From: Pseudomonadota bacterium
GTDB taxonomy: Bacteria; Pseudomonadota; Alphaproteobacteria; Rhizobiales; Rhizobiaceae
DNA length: 64,000 nt
Assembly: GCA_023404095.1 (NCBI GenBank)
Contig: JAEYDD010000051.1
Coordinates: 1 to 64,000 of the forward strand
Reading direction: 5' to 3'
Below the pieces are notes generated by a model. The model ran no database searches, was not told the origin of the DNA, and saw only the letters and a program-made list of their open reading frames with translations. Below are positions 8,438 through 17,702 of this stretch, piece after piece. The position numbers and the translations under genes were made by a program. Numbering within the stretch: the first letter of the stretch is position 1; every line of letters begins with the position of its first letter.

Positions 8438-9594
8438 TGGATCTGCTGCTCATCCTGACATATGCCGCCATCTGTATCGCCGTCTTCAAGATATTCCGGA
8501 TTCCGGTGAACCAGTGGACCGTGTCCACGGCCGTGCTTGGCGGGATCTTCCTCATCGCCAGCCTCCTGCTGCTGATGAGCTACAACCACCCCTATTCCAG
8601 CGACGGGCGCATCTACTTCACCTCCGCGCCGGTGATACCCGCCGTCGGCGGCATCGTGGTCGAGGTGCCGGTGCAATCGAACGTGCCGCTGAAGAAGGGT
8701 GATGTGCTTTTCCGCATTGATCCGCGACCATATCAATTTACCGTCGACCAGAAGAAAGCCGCTCTCGCCGAAGCCGAGCAGGCGGTGCGGCAGTTGAAGG
8801 CGGCCTTGGATGCAGCGAACTCCGCTGTCGAAGGTGCGCTGGCGGATCGGGACCGGGCGCAACAGAGTTTCGAGCGTTATCAGGAGATTTACCAGACCTC
8901 GAAGGAGCGTACTGGGGAATCTGCGGTCTCGGAACTGGAAGTCGAGAACAGGCGGGGCCTCTACCTAGCCCAGGTCGCTGCTGTCGGCATGGCGGAAGCC
9001 CAGGCCATGCAGGCGCGCCTTGCCTATGAATCGCAGATCAACGGCGTTAATCCGGCTGTGGCACGCCTTACGGCGGAGCTTCGCAACGCGGAATTCGAAC
9101 TCGACCAGACGACGGTCCGGGCGCCCAGCGACGGATACGTCACGCAGGTCTTCCTTCGTCCCGGAATGATGGCGAACCCGTTGCCGCTGCGCCCCGTGAT
9201 GGTCTTCATCAACAGCGAGGACCGCATGCTCGCCGCCGCCTTCATCCAGAACTCCCTGCAGCGCGTCAATGTCGGTGACGAGGCGGAAGTCTCCTTCAAG
9301 GCCGTACCGGGCAGGATCTTCAAGGCAAAGGTCAGCGCCATCATCGACGTCATGGCGCAGGGACAGTTGCAACCCACCGGAGCGCTCATCGACCCGCAGG
9401 CGCCCGAACGCCTGCAGCCGGGCCAGACGCTCGCCAGGATCGACATCCTCGAAGATACCAGCGCCTTTCAGTTGCCGGGGGGCGTCGTGGCGGAGGTGGC
9501 CGTCTACACGCATCACTGGCACCACGTCTCCATCCTGCGGAAGGTATTGCTGCGGATGAGCGCCTGGATGAACTACGTGTTCCTGGAGCACTGA
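8437..9594 (+). CDS. yiaV: HlyD/EmrA-family membrane fusion protein (YiaV type)
   Basis: The 385-residue product has two N-terminal hydrophobic helices (about 2-20 and 28-48), a first biotinyl-lipoyl half (APVIPAVGGIVVEVPV, PLKKGDVLFRIDPRPYQF), a long alpha-helical hairpin (about 95-205) with the ELEVENRR type turn, and the second lipoyl half plus beta-barrel (LDQTTVRAPSDGYV, then LAAAFIQNSLQRVNVGDEAEV). These are the parts of a periplasmic adaptor. No outer-membrane channel or MFS/RND pump is encoded next to it, which is usual for YiaV. It is coupled to the DUF3302 gene and followed by a 34-codon ORF and a SulP transporter. Confidence 0.85.
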   Translation: MDLLLILTYAAICIAVFKIFRIPVNQWTVSTAVLGGIFLIASLLLLMSYNHPYSSDGRIYFTSAPVIPAVGGIVVEVPVQSNVPLKKGDVLFRIDPRPYQFTVDQKKAALAEAEQAVRQLKAALDAANSAVEGALADRDRAQQSFERYQEIYQTSKERTGESAVSELEVENRRGLYLAQVAAVGMAEAQAMQARLAYESQINGVNPAVARLTAELRNAEFELDQTTVRAPSDGYVTQVFLRPGMMANPLPLRPVMVFINSEDRMLAAAFIQNSLQRVNVGDEAEVSFKAVPGRIFKAKVSAIIDVMAQGQLQPTGALIDPQAPERLQPGQTLARIDILEDTSAFQLPGGVVAEVAVYTHHWHHVSILRKVLLRMSAWMNYVFLEH

Positions 9595-9595
9595 G

Positions 9596-9700
9596 ATGAG
9601 CGGGAGGGGGCGCAACGCATCGAGCTATGACGCCGCCCGCGTCCAGGCAGAATCCGATCGCCAGTCCCGACACGTGCCGTGGAAAAGGGTGGCCAGATGA
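9596..9700 (+). CDS. possible 34-aa leader ORF coupled to the SulP gene
   Basis: An ATG directly after the yiaV stop opens a 34-codon frame (basic, polar: MSGRGRNASSYDAARVQ...) whose TGA overlaps the ATG of the SulP gene (ATGA at 9697-9700). The overlap suggests that translation across it could feed the downstream start. There is no strong ribosome-binding site of its own. It may be a coupling peptide or chance. Confidence 0.35.
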   Translation: MSGRGRNASSYDAARVQAESDRQSRHVPWKRVAR

Positions 9701-11409
9701 GTGCTGCCTTTTCCCTGCCGCTCTTCAGAGGGCTTACGGGTTATCGGCTCGACTGGCTGCGCAATGACATTTCGGCCGGCCTTTCGGTTGCCGCCGTCGG
9801 TCTTCCAAGCGCGATCGCCTATCCCGTGATTGCCGGCCTTCCTCCGCAGACGGGGATCTATGCAAGCATCGTCGCGCCGATCGCCTATGCGATCTTCGGC
9901 GTATCACGCAGGCTCGTCGTGGGCCCCGATGCAGGTACGATGACGGTCCTCGCCGCAGCGATGGCGGCCATCATCGCCGGAATGCCCGCAGACACGCCCG
10001 TGGACCGCGTGGCGCTGGCGTCGATCCTCGCGCTTGGGGTCGGCATCGCCTGCTTCGCAGCAAGCCTCCTGCGGCTTGGGGTATTGGCGACGTTTCTGTC
10101 ACGACCGATCCTGGTCGGCTTCTTCGCAGGCATTTCGATTTCGATCCTCATCGGCCAGCTCGGGCGCCTGACAGGGGTCAAGATCGAGGCGGACGGACTG
10201 ATAGCCCCCCTAGTCGAGCTCGCAGGAAAGGCGGCCCTGATCCACTGGCCGACCGTCTGGCTCGCGGTTGGCATGTTCGCCGTCCTGCAGGCCGCACGGG
10301 CGCTGAAGTCGCCGATACCCGGCCCCGTCATCGTGGTCGTGCTTGCGGTCGTCCTGTCGGCTCTGTTCGATCTCCGCTCGCGCGGCATCGCCGTCGTTGG
10401 CGAGATTCCCAGCAGCCTCCCGACATTCTCGTTGCCCTTGGTCACAGGGCTGCCGGTGGACCTTGTCATCCTGGGATCCGCCGCCATCTTTCTGGTCAGC
10501 TTCGGATCCGGCATCGTCGCCGCGCGCAGCTTCGGCGCCCGGACCGGAGATCCAGTGGACGCCAACAAGGAGTTGCTTGGCCTCGGCAGCGCACAGGCGG
10601 CGGCTGGCTTCTTCGGTGCCTTCCCCATCAGCTTTTCGGATTCACGCACAGCGATCAATCTCTCGGTCGGCGGTCACACGCAACTCGTGGGCCTTGTATC
10701 CGCCGGCGTGCTGATCGCGACCTTGTTGTTCCTCAATGATGCTCTGCGGATCCTTCCGGTCGCAGCGCTCGCCGCCATCCTCGTCTCCGCCGCCCTCAGC
10801 CTGATCGATGTGCATGAACTGCGCCAGATCTGGCGCATTAGCCGTGTGGAGTTCGTCTTTGCTTTGATTGCGATGTCGGGCGCCATCAGCTTCGGCGTGC
10901 TGAACGGCGTCATCATCGCGATCGCGGCAACCCTCGTCTATCTGCTGCGCAACATGATGTATCCGCGCGACGCGTTCCTCGGGCGCATTCCCACTCATGA
11001 CGGCTTCTACAAGCTGCACCGCTTCCCCGAGGCGAAGGGCGTGCCGGGCTTTGTCGTGTGGATGCCGCAGGGCAGCCTGCTGTTCTTCAACGCGGATTAC
11101 GTCCGCGCACGGCTGAGCGAGATCGCCGGGACGCTGCAGGCCGGTACGCGCTGGTTCGTGCTCGACGCGGGCGCGATTGTGCAGATGGACAGTACGGCCG
11201 CGGCGATGCTGGAGGACGTCCGCAACGACCTGCAGGGCCGCGGCGTCACCTTGTGCTTTGCCGAACTTCATGCGGATGCAAGAGCACTGCTGGAGCGGGC
11301 CGGCCTGATCGAACGGGTCGGCGAATCCTTCGTGTTCGAAGATCTGGACGATGCCCTACAGTCTTTCCGTGTGATGGAAATCGAGAACAGGGCGCCTCCC
11401 GGCAAGTAG
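9697..11409 (+). CDS. SulP-family inorganic anion transporter with STAS domain
   Basis: SulP proteins carry sulfate, bicarbonate or other anions across the inner membrane. The 570-residue product has the N-terminal family signature (DWLRNDISAGLSVAAVGLP, AIAYPVIAGLPPQTGIYASI), roughly a dozen hydrophobic spans, the VGPDAGTM segment after the first spans, and a C-terminal STAS domain (about 440-560) with FVLDAGAIVQMDSTAAAML. ATG 9697 is preferred over GTG 9679 because AAGGGTGG precedes it. The substrate cannot be told from sequence. The following gene is a PPK2 kinase only 30 bp on, suggesting linked expression. Confidence 0.9.
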   Translation: MSAAFSLPLFRGLTGYRLDWLRNDISAGLSVAAVGLPSAIAYPVIAGLPPQTGIYASIVAPIAYAIFGVSRRLVVGPDAGTMTVLAAAMAAIIAGMPADTPVDRVALASILALGVGIACFAASLLRLGVLATFLSRPILVGFFAGISISILIGQLGRLTGVKIEADGLIAPLVELAGKAALIHWPTVWLAVGMFAVLQAARALKSPIPGPVIVVVLAVVLSALFDLRSRGIAVVGEIPSSLPTFSLPLVTGLPVDLVILGSAAIFLVSFGSGIVAARSFGARTGDPVDANKELLGLGSAQAAAGFFGAFPISFSDSRTAINLSVGGHTQLVGLVSAGVLIATLLFLNDALRILPVAALAAILVSAALSLIDVHELRQIWRISRVEFVFALIAMSGAISFGVLNGVIIAIAATLVYLLRNMMYPRDAFLGRIPTHDGFYKLHRFPEAKGVPGFVVWMPQGSLLFFNADYVRARLSEIAGTLQAGTRWFVLDAGAIVQMDSTAAAMLEDVRNDLQGRGVTLCFAELHADARALLERAGLIERVGESFVFEDLDDALQSFRVMEIENRAPPGK

Positions 11410-11439
11410 GCAATGGTTTCACTTTGAGGAGACTTGGAG

Positions 11440-12264
11440 ATGAACAAGAAGCATGATGACACCGCAGCTCACCAATCGAATACCAAGACGGGAGGCAAAG
11501 TCCAGGACTACAATAAACAGATGGAGAAGCTGCAGGTCGAACTCGCCTACCTGCAGGCCTGGGTGAAAAAATCCGGAGCCCGCATCGTGATCATCTTCGA
11601 GGGACGCGACGCCGCGGGGAAGGGAGGTGTCATCAAGCGCATCACCGAACGCGTCAGCCCGCGCGTCTTTCGCGTCGTCGCGTTGCCGGCGCCGAGCGAC
11701 CGCGAGAAGACACAGATGTACATGCAGCGCTACATCGCCCAATTGCCGGCCGGCGGGGAAATCGTGATCTTCGACCGCAGTTGGTACAATCGCGCCGGCG
11801 TCGACCGCGTGATGGGCTTCTGCAGCGAGAAGAAGGCAAGGCGCTTTCTCGAACTGGCGCCGCGCTTCGAGGCCGCGATTATCGAAAGCGGAACCATTCT
11901 CCTCAAGTACTTTCTGACAGTCAGCGAGGACGAGCAGGAGCGGCGTTTCCGGCGCCGCATTGATGACCCGGTACGACAGTGGAAGTTGAGCCCCATGGAC
12001 CTCGAATCCTATCGCAAGTGGTGGGAATACTCGCGCGCCTATGACGAAATGCTGCAGGCTACCGATAGCGAGCATGCGCCATGGTGGATCGTTCCGTCCG
12101 ACGACAAGAAGCGGGCGCGTATCAACTGCATATCTCACATCCTCAAGTCGATCCCCTACGAGAAGGTGAAATTCGATGTGCCCGATCTCGGCAAGCGCCA
12201 GAAGCGCCCGGAAAACTACGAGCCGGATAAGGTTCCTTTGAGGACCGTGCCGGATGTGGCCTGA
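11440..12264 (+). CDS. ppk2: polyphosphate kinase 2 (PPK2 family)
   Basis: PPK2 enzymes use polyphosphate to phosphorylate nucleoside mono- or diphosphates. The 274-residue product is a one-domain PPK2 with Walker A GRDAAGKGG (residues 55-63), a Walker B/lid region FDRSWYNRAGVDRVMGF, the RRIDDPVRQWKLSPMDLES block and the WWIVPSDDKKRARIN segment. Length and motifs fit class I, which mostly acts on nucleoside diphosphates; that class call is an inference. ATG 11440 follows GAGGAG at a usual distance. It lies immediately after the SulP transporter on the same strand. Confidence 0.93.
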   Translation: MNKKHDDTAAHQSNTKTGGKVQDYNKQMEKLQVELAYLQAWVKKSGARIVIIFEGRDAAGKGGVIKRITERVSPRVFRVVALPAPSDREKTQMYMQRYIAQLPAGGEIVIFDRSWYNRAGVDRVMGFCSEKKARRFLELAPRFEAAIIESGTILLKYFLTVSEDEQERRFRRRIDDPVRQWKLSPMDLESYRKWWEYSRAYDEMLQATDSEHAPWWIVPSDDKKRARINCISHILKSIPYEKVKFDVPDLGKRQKRPENYEPDKVPLRTVPDVA

Positions 12265-12301
12265 GGCGCAGGATGGGGTCCCGCACCGTCCCTCCGCTTA
12301 T

Positions 12302-13414
12302 TCAGGCTGGAGGGCTATCGCCTCGGCGCCCTGGCGCCATCTTTACCCAGGCGACGAGCAGATCGTAGAAGACGCTGAGCACGATCGGGCCGAGGAAAAG
12401 CCCGATCAGGCCATAGGAGAGCGTGCCGCCGATGACGCCCATCAGGATGACCAGCATGGGCGTGGAAAGGCCGCGCGAGACAAGGAGGGGTTTTATGACG
12501 TTGTCGAGCGCCGCCACTGGCACCACAAGCAAGGTGAGCGCGATCGCATAAGTGAAGTCCTTCGTGATCCAGGCCCATATGACGATGGGCAACAATACGG
12601 GCGCCGGCCCGATCTGCACGATGCACAGGATCATCACGGCGAATGTCAATCCGCCGGATGCGGGCACCTCGAAGAGATAGAGTACGACGCCAGCTAGGAG
12701 CGACTGCAGTAGGGCGACCCCGATCACGCCGGTTGCGACATTGCGAATGGTCGCGCCCGCCAGAGCCATGAAACCGATGCCACGGTCCCCGCCGACGCGA
12801 TCGGCAAGGCGGCGTACAGCAGCAGCCAGTTGCTCGCCATGTCCGAACATGAACCCGGCGACAACCACCGACGCCATGAAACCGAGAAGGTCGAGCCCGA
12901 CCCCGGCCGCCTTGCCGATGACGTAGCCGCCCGCCTGCAGCAGCGTCGGCTCAAATCGCTGGAGCATGCCAGCCAGATTGCTGGACGCCAGATTCCATGC
13001 CTCGTAGAATTGCTCCCCGACTACCGGCCAGGCGCGGACGCTCTCCGATGGCACGGGGATTTTCAGCGATCCGCTCTTTACCTGTTCCAGCAACCAGTAG
13101 GTCGCATCGATGAAATTCAACGCGATGGCCGCAAGTGGCCCGACGATGATGCCGAGACTGATGAAGGTGAGCATGATTGCGGCAAGCCGCTTGCTTCCGC
13201 CGAGCGCGACGCGAAGGCCCCGGTAGCAGGGAAAGAGTGCAACCGTCAGGATCGCCGCCCAGATCACGATGACCAGGAACGGCGCCACGAGCGTAAATGA
13301 CCAGTAGGCAAAGAGCGCCAACACGGCGAACCGCACGAAATCGGTGATGCGCGGTTCGATCGCCGAGGGGCGGTCGTTCCGGACTTCTGGGGCGGGGTAG
13401 GGACCGTCGTTCAT
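12302..13414 (-). CDS. AI-2E family (YdiK/PerM-like) membrane transporter
   Basis: The 370-residue product has seven to eight predicted spans: two near the N-terminus (LVAPFLVIVIWAAILTVALF), one at LAAIMLTFISLGIIVGPLAA, a long soluble central part, then a cluster including FAVMILCIVQIGPAPVLLPI and the ending GVIGGTLSYGLIGLFLGPIV, which is the conserved C-terminal block of the family. Members export autoinducer-2 (TqsA) or act in Na+/H+ exchange or as permeases of unknown substrate. ATG 13414 has GGAAGG just upstream. It converges on ppk2 with 37 bp between the stops, so it is a separate unit. Confidence 0.88.
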   Translation of the reverse strand: MNDGPYPAPEVRNDRPSAIEPRITDFVRFAVLALFAYWSFTLVAPFLVIVIWAAILTVALFPCYRGLRVALGGSKRLAAIMLTFISLGIIVGPLAAIALNFIDATYWLLEQVKSGSLKIPVPSESVRAWPVVGEQFYEAWNLASSNLAGMLQRFEPTLLQAGGYVIGKAAGVGLDLLGFMASVVVAGFMFGHGEQLAAAVRRLADRVGGDRGIGFMALAGATIRNVATGVIGVALLQSLLAGVVLYLFEVPASGGLTFAVMILCIVQIGPAPVLLPIVIWAWITKDFTYAIALTLLVVPVAALDNVIKPLLVSRGLSTPMLVILMGVIGGTLSYGLIGLFLGPIVLSVFYDLLVAWVKMAPGRRGDSPPA

Positions 13415-13533
13415 GGGCCTTCCCTAAGGCAGGGGATCACATGCCATCACGCCTGTACCGGCCTGAACTTTGTCTCCCTGCCGCCAAACCGACCCCGGGA
13501 GCAGCGCGCGCAAGTCTGGAGCAAGACGACGCC

Positions 13534-13998
13534 TCAGGCGGCGGGCGGCTCCCAGTTCAAATAGAAGCCGATATCACCCGGCACGCCGCCCGGGAAGTTG
13601 ATCACCATGGCCTTCAGCTTGTATCCCTGCGGCTGCGCCACTTCCTTGAAGCGATCATAGAGTTCCTTGGCCTTGCCCTGAAGGGTCTGCGGCCAATCGG
13701 GGTCTGCGCTGTTGATCGCGCGCCCGCTGTCGCTGCAGAAATCGGATGGAAACGTGTAGATGAGAGCCTCCATCTTGCCATCCTTGACCGCGCGCGCCAC
13801 CACGTTGCGGATCAGGGTCTGTTCCTGGGGGCCGACATGCTTGTTGAAGAAATCATCGGTGAACTTCGCCAGTTCCTCCCGCTTGCGTTCTCTCAGCTTG
13901 TCTTCTTTTTCCATCTCGGCAATTTGCGCTTCGAGCATCTGCCTGCGCAGTTCCTCGGCGCTGAGGACGGTATTGCTCGGATTCGGCTTGTCGGTCAT
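13534..13998 (-). CDS. conserved hypothetical protein with N-terminal coiled coil
   Basis: The 154-residue soluble product has no signal peptide. It opens with a Glu/Lys-rich helix (residues about 14-50, ELRRQMLEAQIAEMEKED, then LRERKREEL) that should form a coiled coil, followed by a compact C-terminal domain with EALIYTFPSDFCSDSGRAIN and GYKLKAMVINFPGG. I do not recognise a named family. It sits 119 bp upstream of the AI-2E gene on the same strand and could share its transcript. Confidence 0.7.
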   Translation of the reverse strand: MTDKPNPSNTVLSAEELRRQMLEAQIAEMEKEDKLRERKREELAKFTDDFFNKHVGPQEQTLIRNVVARAVKDGKMEALIYTFPSDFCSDSGRAINSADPDWPQTLQGKAKELYDRFKEVAQPQGYKLKAMVINFPGGVPGDIGFYLNWEPPAA

Positions 13999-14374
13999 TG
14001 GGGTTCTCCACAGCCAGATACCGGGAAAAGCTACGCCTCCGCCTGCATCGATCGCAGTATCATACGGGAGACTATGGGTAATATACCGATCCGCACCGGT
14101 GTCCGCCAGCTAGCCCGTCGTTGGCAGACCAGATTCTACGGCGTGACTGATTGGCATGCAGCGGGCGGCGGATCGAAAAGCGATAGGCACACAGCTTCAA
14201 AATCACGTCCGAGTGATGGGCGCAATTCTTGATCGACAGCGGCCCGGGTGTGCGATAGACGCGGCTCGGTCCCACGTGCGGCGGACCAACGAAAGCCTCC
14301 CAAGGCAACCGCGACAGCCGGCCATGACGGGTTACGAGGCCCATCCGGCCGGCTGTCAGGGCGGGATGCCGGCC
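13999..14374. other. intergenic stretch with one long inverted repeat
   Basis: No convincing gene is seen on either strand. The only clear structure is the 11-bp inverted repeat at 14313-14357. Plus-strand and minus-strand frames of 60-92 codons lack ribosome-binding sites. Confidence 0.4.
14313..14357. repeat. 11-bp perfect inverted repeat with 23-bp loop downstream of deoR
   Basis: GACAGCCGGCC (14313-14323) is perfectly complemented by GGCCGGCTGTC (14347-14357). It ends 17 bp beyond the stop of the DeoR gene. The large loop and lack of a T-run make it a weak intrinsic terminator; a protein-binding site is possible. Confidence 0.5.
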
Positions 14375-15160
14375 TCAGTCGGCGACGATCAGTTCGACAC
14401 CTGCCGCAGCCAGCGCGTCCGCCATGGCCGCTGACGGCCGAACATTCGTGACGAGCGTATCGATTGCGGAAAGCGGCGCCACCTCGAAGACGGCGCGACG
14501 ATCGAATTTGCTGTGATCTGCCAGCACCGTGATGCGATCGGCCCGCTCGATCATGGCCTTGGCGATTTCCGCTTCCTGTACGTCGAAATCCATGATCGAC
14601 GTTGCATCGATGGCGCCGATCGTCAGAACGACGTGACGGGCACGAAACTTGGCGATCTGCTCCAGCGCCAGCGCACCGAGGCTTTCTCCCGCATCCGCAC
14701 CATAGGCGCCACCGATGAGAAAGACCTTGTGGCTGGCGTTGTCCGCAACCGTAGCGGCAATGCGCGGCGAATTCGTAATGACGACCAGTCCCTGCAGCTT
14801 CGCGAGCGCCTGCGCCATCGCAATCGTCGTGCTGCCTGTATCGATGAAAAGCGAATCATCGCGTGCAAACAGGCGGCTCGCTGCTTTGCCGATCCTGTTC
14901 TTCGCTTCGGCGTTTTCCGCCATTCGGTGGGCGAACGGACCTTCCTTCTCGATCGTCGTCCCCGACCGGGTGACCGACCGGGCGCCGCCATGAAACTTCC
15001 GTAGCTTGCCCATTGCATCGAGCCGCGAAAGATCACGGCGGATGGTTTCACGCGAGACGCCGAGCCGCTCGGCAAATTCGTCCACTGCCATCTCGCCTGA
15101 ATGGTCGAGGAGGCGTGCAATTTCCTCGTAGCGCTGTGCTGGTTGCAAAGTGTCCCCCAC
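14375..15160 (-). CDS. DeoR/GlpR-family transcriptional regulator
   Basis: DeoR regulators repress sugar or sugar-acid genes and respond to a phosphorylated intermediate. The 261-residue product has the N-terminal winged helix (VDEFAERLGVSRETIRRDL, LDAMGKLRKFHGGA) and the C-terminal DeoRC sensor domain with FIDTGSTTIAMAQAL, an I-T-N-S block and the VLADHSKFDRRAVFEVAPL ending. The start is a GTG at 15160. It is divergent from the TRAP transporter operon and probably controls it. The effector cannot be deduced. Confidence 0.92.
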   Translation of the reverse strand: MGDTLQPAQRYEEIARLLDHSGEMAVDEFAERLGVSRETIRRDLSRLDAMGKLRKFHGGARSVTRSGTTIEKEGPFAHRMAENAEAKNRIGKAASRLFARDDSLFIDTGSTTIAMAQALAKLQGLVVITNSPRIAATVADNASHKVFLIGGAYGADAGESLGALALEQIAKFRARHVVLTIGAIDATSIMDFDVQEAEIAKAMIERADRITVLADHSKFDRRAVFEVAPLSAIDTLVTNVRPSAAMADALAAAGVELIVAD

Positions 15161-15810
15161 GTCGAAGCCCGCCTTCGGCCATTGCGCCGTCTAGCATCGT
15201 GTTCGCGGCGGGCTTATGGCAAGAAGCTGGCCGTCATTCAAGCGTCGCTTCGACCGGGAGACTTGCTCCGGCACATGCCCCGCACGCGGCTCTCGGCGCA
15301 TACGTTGTATCCCACATCACCCGTTCGGTCAATTTTTACGAAGCGGCAATGACTGAAACAACAGAGTAGACCGCCGCGGCCTGGCCGAATGGGCAATAAA
15401 TATCAAAATTGGACTTTTCTTCTCCGCCGAACCGGCTAGAGTACACGCGTGCAGTGGAAAAAAAGACACGCACAGCTGACCAGATGCAGCCGTTGGGGAA
15501 CGCAATGATTCAGATCCAGATATCGCCTTTTTCACCTTAGCGCCGGTCGCGCGCCAGGGACGAAGGAAGGGTGGACGCACTCCTTCCAGGGCGCCGTTCG
15601 CGCCGTACTGAACTTAATCGCTGGAATGACCGATCGGTCCGCCGATGTTTCATCTGGATGACCGAAGTCGTGGCTTTGCGCCCGCTTGTAGCTTCCTGGA
15701 AAAACCGGTGCGCCGCGAAGATCGTCGCGGTCCCATTGCCAGAAGACAACCGGCAAATGGAGCGAATGCGTGAATTCAAGAGACGCAAGACTAAGGGTGA
15801 GGGACTGCCG
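15161..15810. other. deoR/TRAP divergent regulatory region
   Basis: About 650 bp separate the deoR start from the preferred start of the small TRAP permease. The section around 15380-15440 is AT-rich (AATAAATATCAAAATTGGAC) and is the likeliest place for divergent promoters and a DeoR site. An open plus-strand frame runs from 15571 into the permease, but its first 80 codons look non-coding. Nothing else was identified. Confidence 0.4.
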
Positions 15811-16323
15811 ATGCGTGGTCTGATCGCCGGTTATGTGCGGATGACGGACAGGATTTCCGACTACGTCGGCTACCTGGCCGCTTCGCTGATTTTCCTGATG
15901 GGCGGCGCACTCATCTTCGACGCCATTACCCGAAACCTGATCAAGATGCCGGTGCACTGGGCCGTGGAATTAACCCAGTTCATACTCGCGGCCTATTACT
16001 TCATGGGCGGCCCGATCACGATCAAGAACCAGGAGCATGTCCGAATGGACCTCTGGTACTCGACGCTTTCGACACGCGCCAAGGCTCGCGTCGATCTCGC
16101 AACGATCGGCTGCATGATCTTCTACCTCGCCGTGCTGCTGATCGGCAGCATCTCCAGCCTGATTTACGCGATCGAGACGAATGAGAAGCGGTTCTCCATC
16201 TGGAACCCGTCGGTCATTCCGATCAAGTCGCTACTGGTCGCCTGCCTCATCCTGATGCTGATGCAGTCTGTTGCGGAGGTCTTCAAGCATATCGCGACGC
16301 TGCGCGAGAAGGAGCTCGCATGA
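15811..16323 (+). CDS. dctQ: TRAP transporter small permease (DctQ family)
   Basis: DctQ is the four-helix small membrane subunit of tripartite ATP-independent periplasmic transporters. The 170-residue product has four hydrophobic helices (near residues 20-42, 50-70, 95-118 and 135-158) and the family segment WAVELTQFILAAYYFMGGP. I chose ATG 15811 because AGGGTGAGGGA precedes it and the protein then has family length. The stop overlaps the start of the large permease (ATGA). Confidence 0.9.
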   Translation: MRGLIAGYVRMTDRISDYVGYLAASLIFLMGGALIFDAITRNLIKMPVHWAVELTQFILAAYYFMGGPITIKNQEHVRMDLWYSTLSTRAKARVDLATIGCMIFYLAVLLIGSISSLIYAIETNEKRFSIWNPSVIPIKSLLVACLILMLMQSVAEVFKHIATLREKELA

Positions 16324-17657
16324 GCTATGAAATGATCGCGCTCTTGATGTTCGCGTCGATGATGGTGCTGCTGGCCACCGGCCAGCGCGTCTTTGCAGCC
16401 ATTGGCTTCGTTGCCTCGGCGGCTGCCCTTCTGCTTTATGGGCCGGGTGCCATCGAACTGCCGTTCAACCAGGTCTTCAAGCTGTTCAACTGGTACGCCA
16501 TGCTGACGCTGCCCATGTTCATCTACATGGGCTACATCCTGGCCGAGGCAGGCATCGCCGAAGATCTCTACAAGATGCTGCATGTGTGGTTCGGCCGGTT
16601 CACCGGCGGTCTCGCCGTCGGCACGATCTTCCTCATGGTCATCATCTCGGCGATGAACGGGCTTTCGGTCGCCGGCATGGCGATCGGCGCCACCATCGCA
16701 TTGCCGGAAATGATCCGCCGTGGCTACGACAAGGTGCTGATCTCCGGCGTGGTGCAGGGCGGCTCTTCGCTCGGCATCCTCATTCCGCCGTCGGTCGTGC
16801 TTGTGCTCTACGGCATGATCGCTCGTCAGCCGGTCTCCAAGCTCTGGTTTGCGGGCGTCGTTCCCGGGCTTCTGATGGCGACACTCTTCATCATCTATAT
16901 CGTCGTACGCGCACGCCTGAACCCGAAGCTCGCCCCGACTGTGAGCGACGAGGAACTGAACATGCCGCTGCGCGAAAAGCTCGCCTTGGCGCGCGCGGGC
17001 ATCATTCCCTTCGCCATCTTCTTCTTCATGACCGGGCTGTTCGTCTTCGGCTACACGAGCCTCGTCGAAAGTTCGGCCGTCGGCGCGACGGCTGCTACGA
17101 TCGCCGCGATCGCAAAGGGACGCTTCAACTGGAAGCTCATCCGCAACACCTCCATGCAGACGCTCGGCGTCTCGTGCATGTTCATGTGGCTCATCCTGGC
17201 AGCACTCGCCTTTGGCGCCGTTTTCGACGGGTTGGGCGCAGTCAGGGCCATCGAGAACCTGTTCATCCGCCAATGGGATCTTTCGCCGTGGACCGTCATC
17301 ATCATGATGCAGCTCAGCTTCATCATCATGGGCATGTTCCTCGACGACACGGCCATGCTGGTCATCGTCGCCCCGCTCTATATCCCGCTGGTCAAGGCGC
17401 TCGACCTCGGCTTCGACAACCAGCTGATCTGGTACGGCGTGCTCTACACCATCACCTGCCAGATCGCCTACATCACCCCGCCCTTCGGCTACAACCTCTT
17501 CCTGATGCGCTCGCTCGCGCCGAAGGAAATCACGCTGGTCGACATCTACCGTTCGATCTGGCCTTTCGCCGCGATCATGGTGCTGACCATCGCACTGGTA
17601 ATGATCTTCCCCGGGCTCGCGCTGTGGCTTCCCGAACAGATGAATGTGAAGGGTTGA
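16320..17657 (+). CDS. dctM: TRAP transporter large permease (DctM family)
   Basis: DctM forms the substrate channel and couples uptake to an ion gradient. The 445-residue product has the usual dozen or so spans and family signatures: LTLPMFIYMGYILAEAGIA, VQGGSSLGILIPPSVVLVLY, GMFLDDTAMLVIVAPLYIPL and ITPPFGYNLF. It overlaps dctQ by four bases and is followed 45 bp later by the binding protein gene, so the three are one operon in the order Q-M-P. Confidence 0.95.
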   Translation: MSYEMIALLMFASMMVLLATGQRVFAAIGFVASAAALLLYGPGAIELPFNQVFKLFNWYAMLTLPMFIYMGYILAEAGIAEDLYKMLHVWFGRFTGGLAVGTIFLMVIISAMNGLSVAGMAIGATIALPEMIRRGYDKVLISGVVQGGSSLGILIPPSVVLVLYGMIARQPVSKLWFAGVVPGLLMATLFIIYIVVRARLNPKLAPTVSDEELNMPLREKLALARAGIIPFAIFFFMTGLFVFGYTSLVESSAVGATAATIAAIAKGRFNWKLIRNTSMQTLGVSCMFMWLILAALAFGAVFDGLGAVRAIENLFIRQWDLSPWTVIIMMQLSFIIMGMFLDDTAMLVIVAPLYIPLVKALDLGFDNQLIWYGVLYTITCQIAYITPPFGYNLFLMRSLAPKEITLVDIYRSIWPFAAIMVLTIALVMIFPGLALWLPEQMNVKG

Positions 17658-17702
17658 CCCGTTGGGATCAGCCACCTGTTTCAACCTCAGAGGAGAACTA
17701 GA

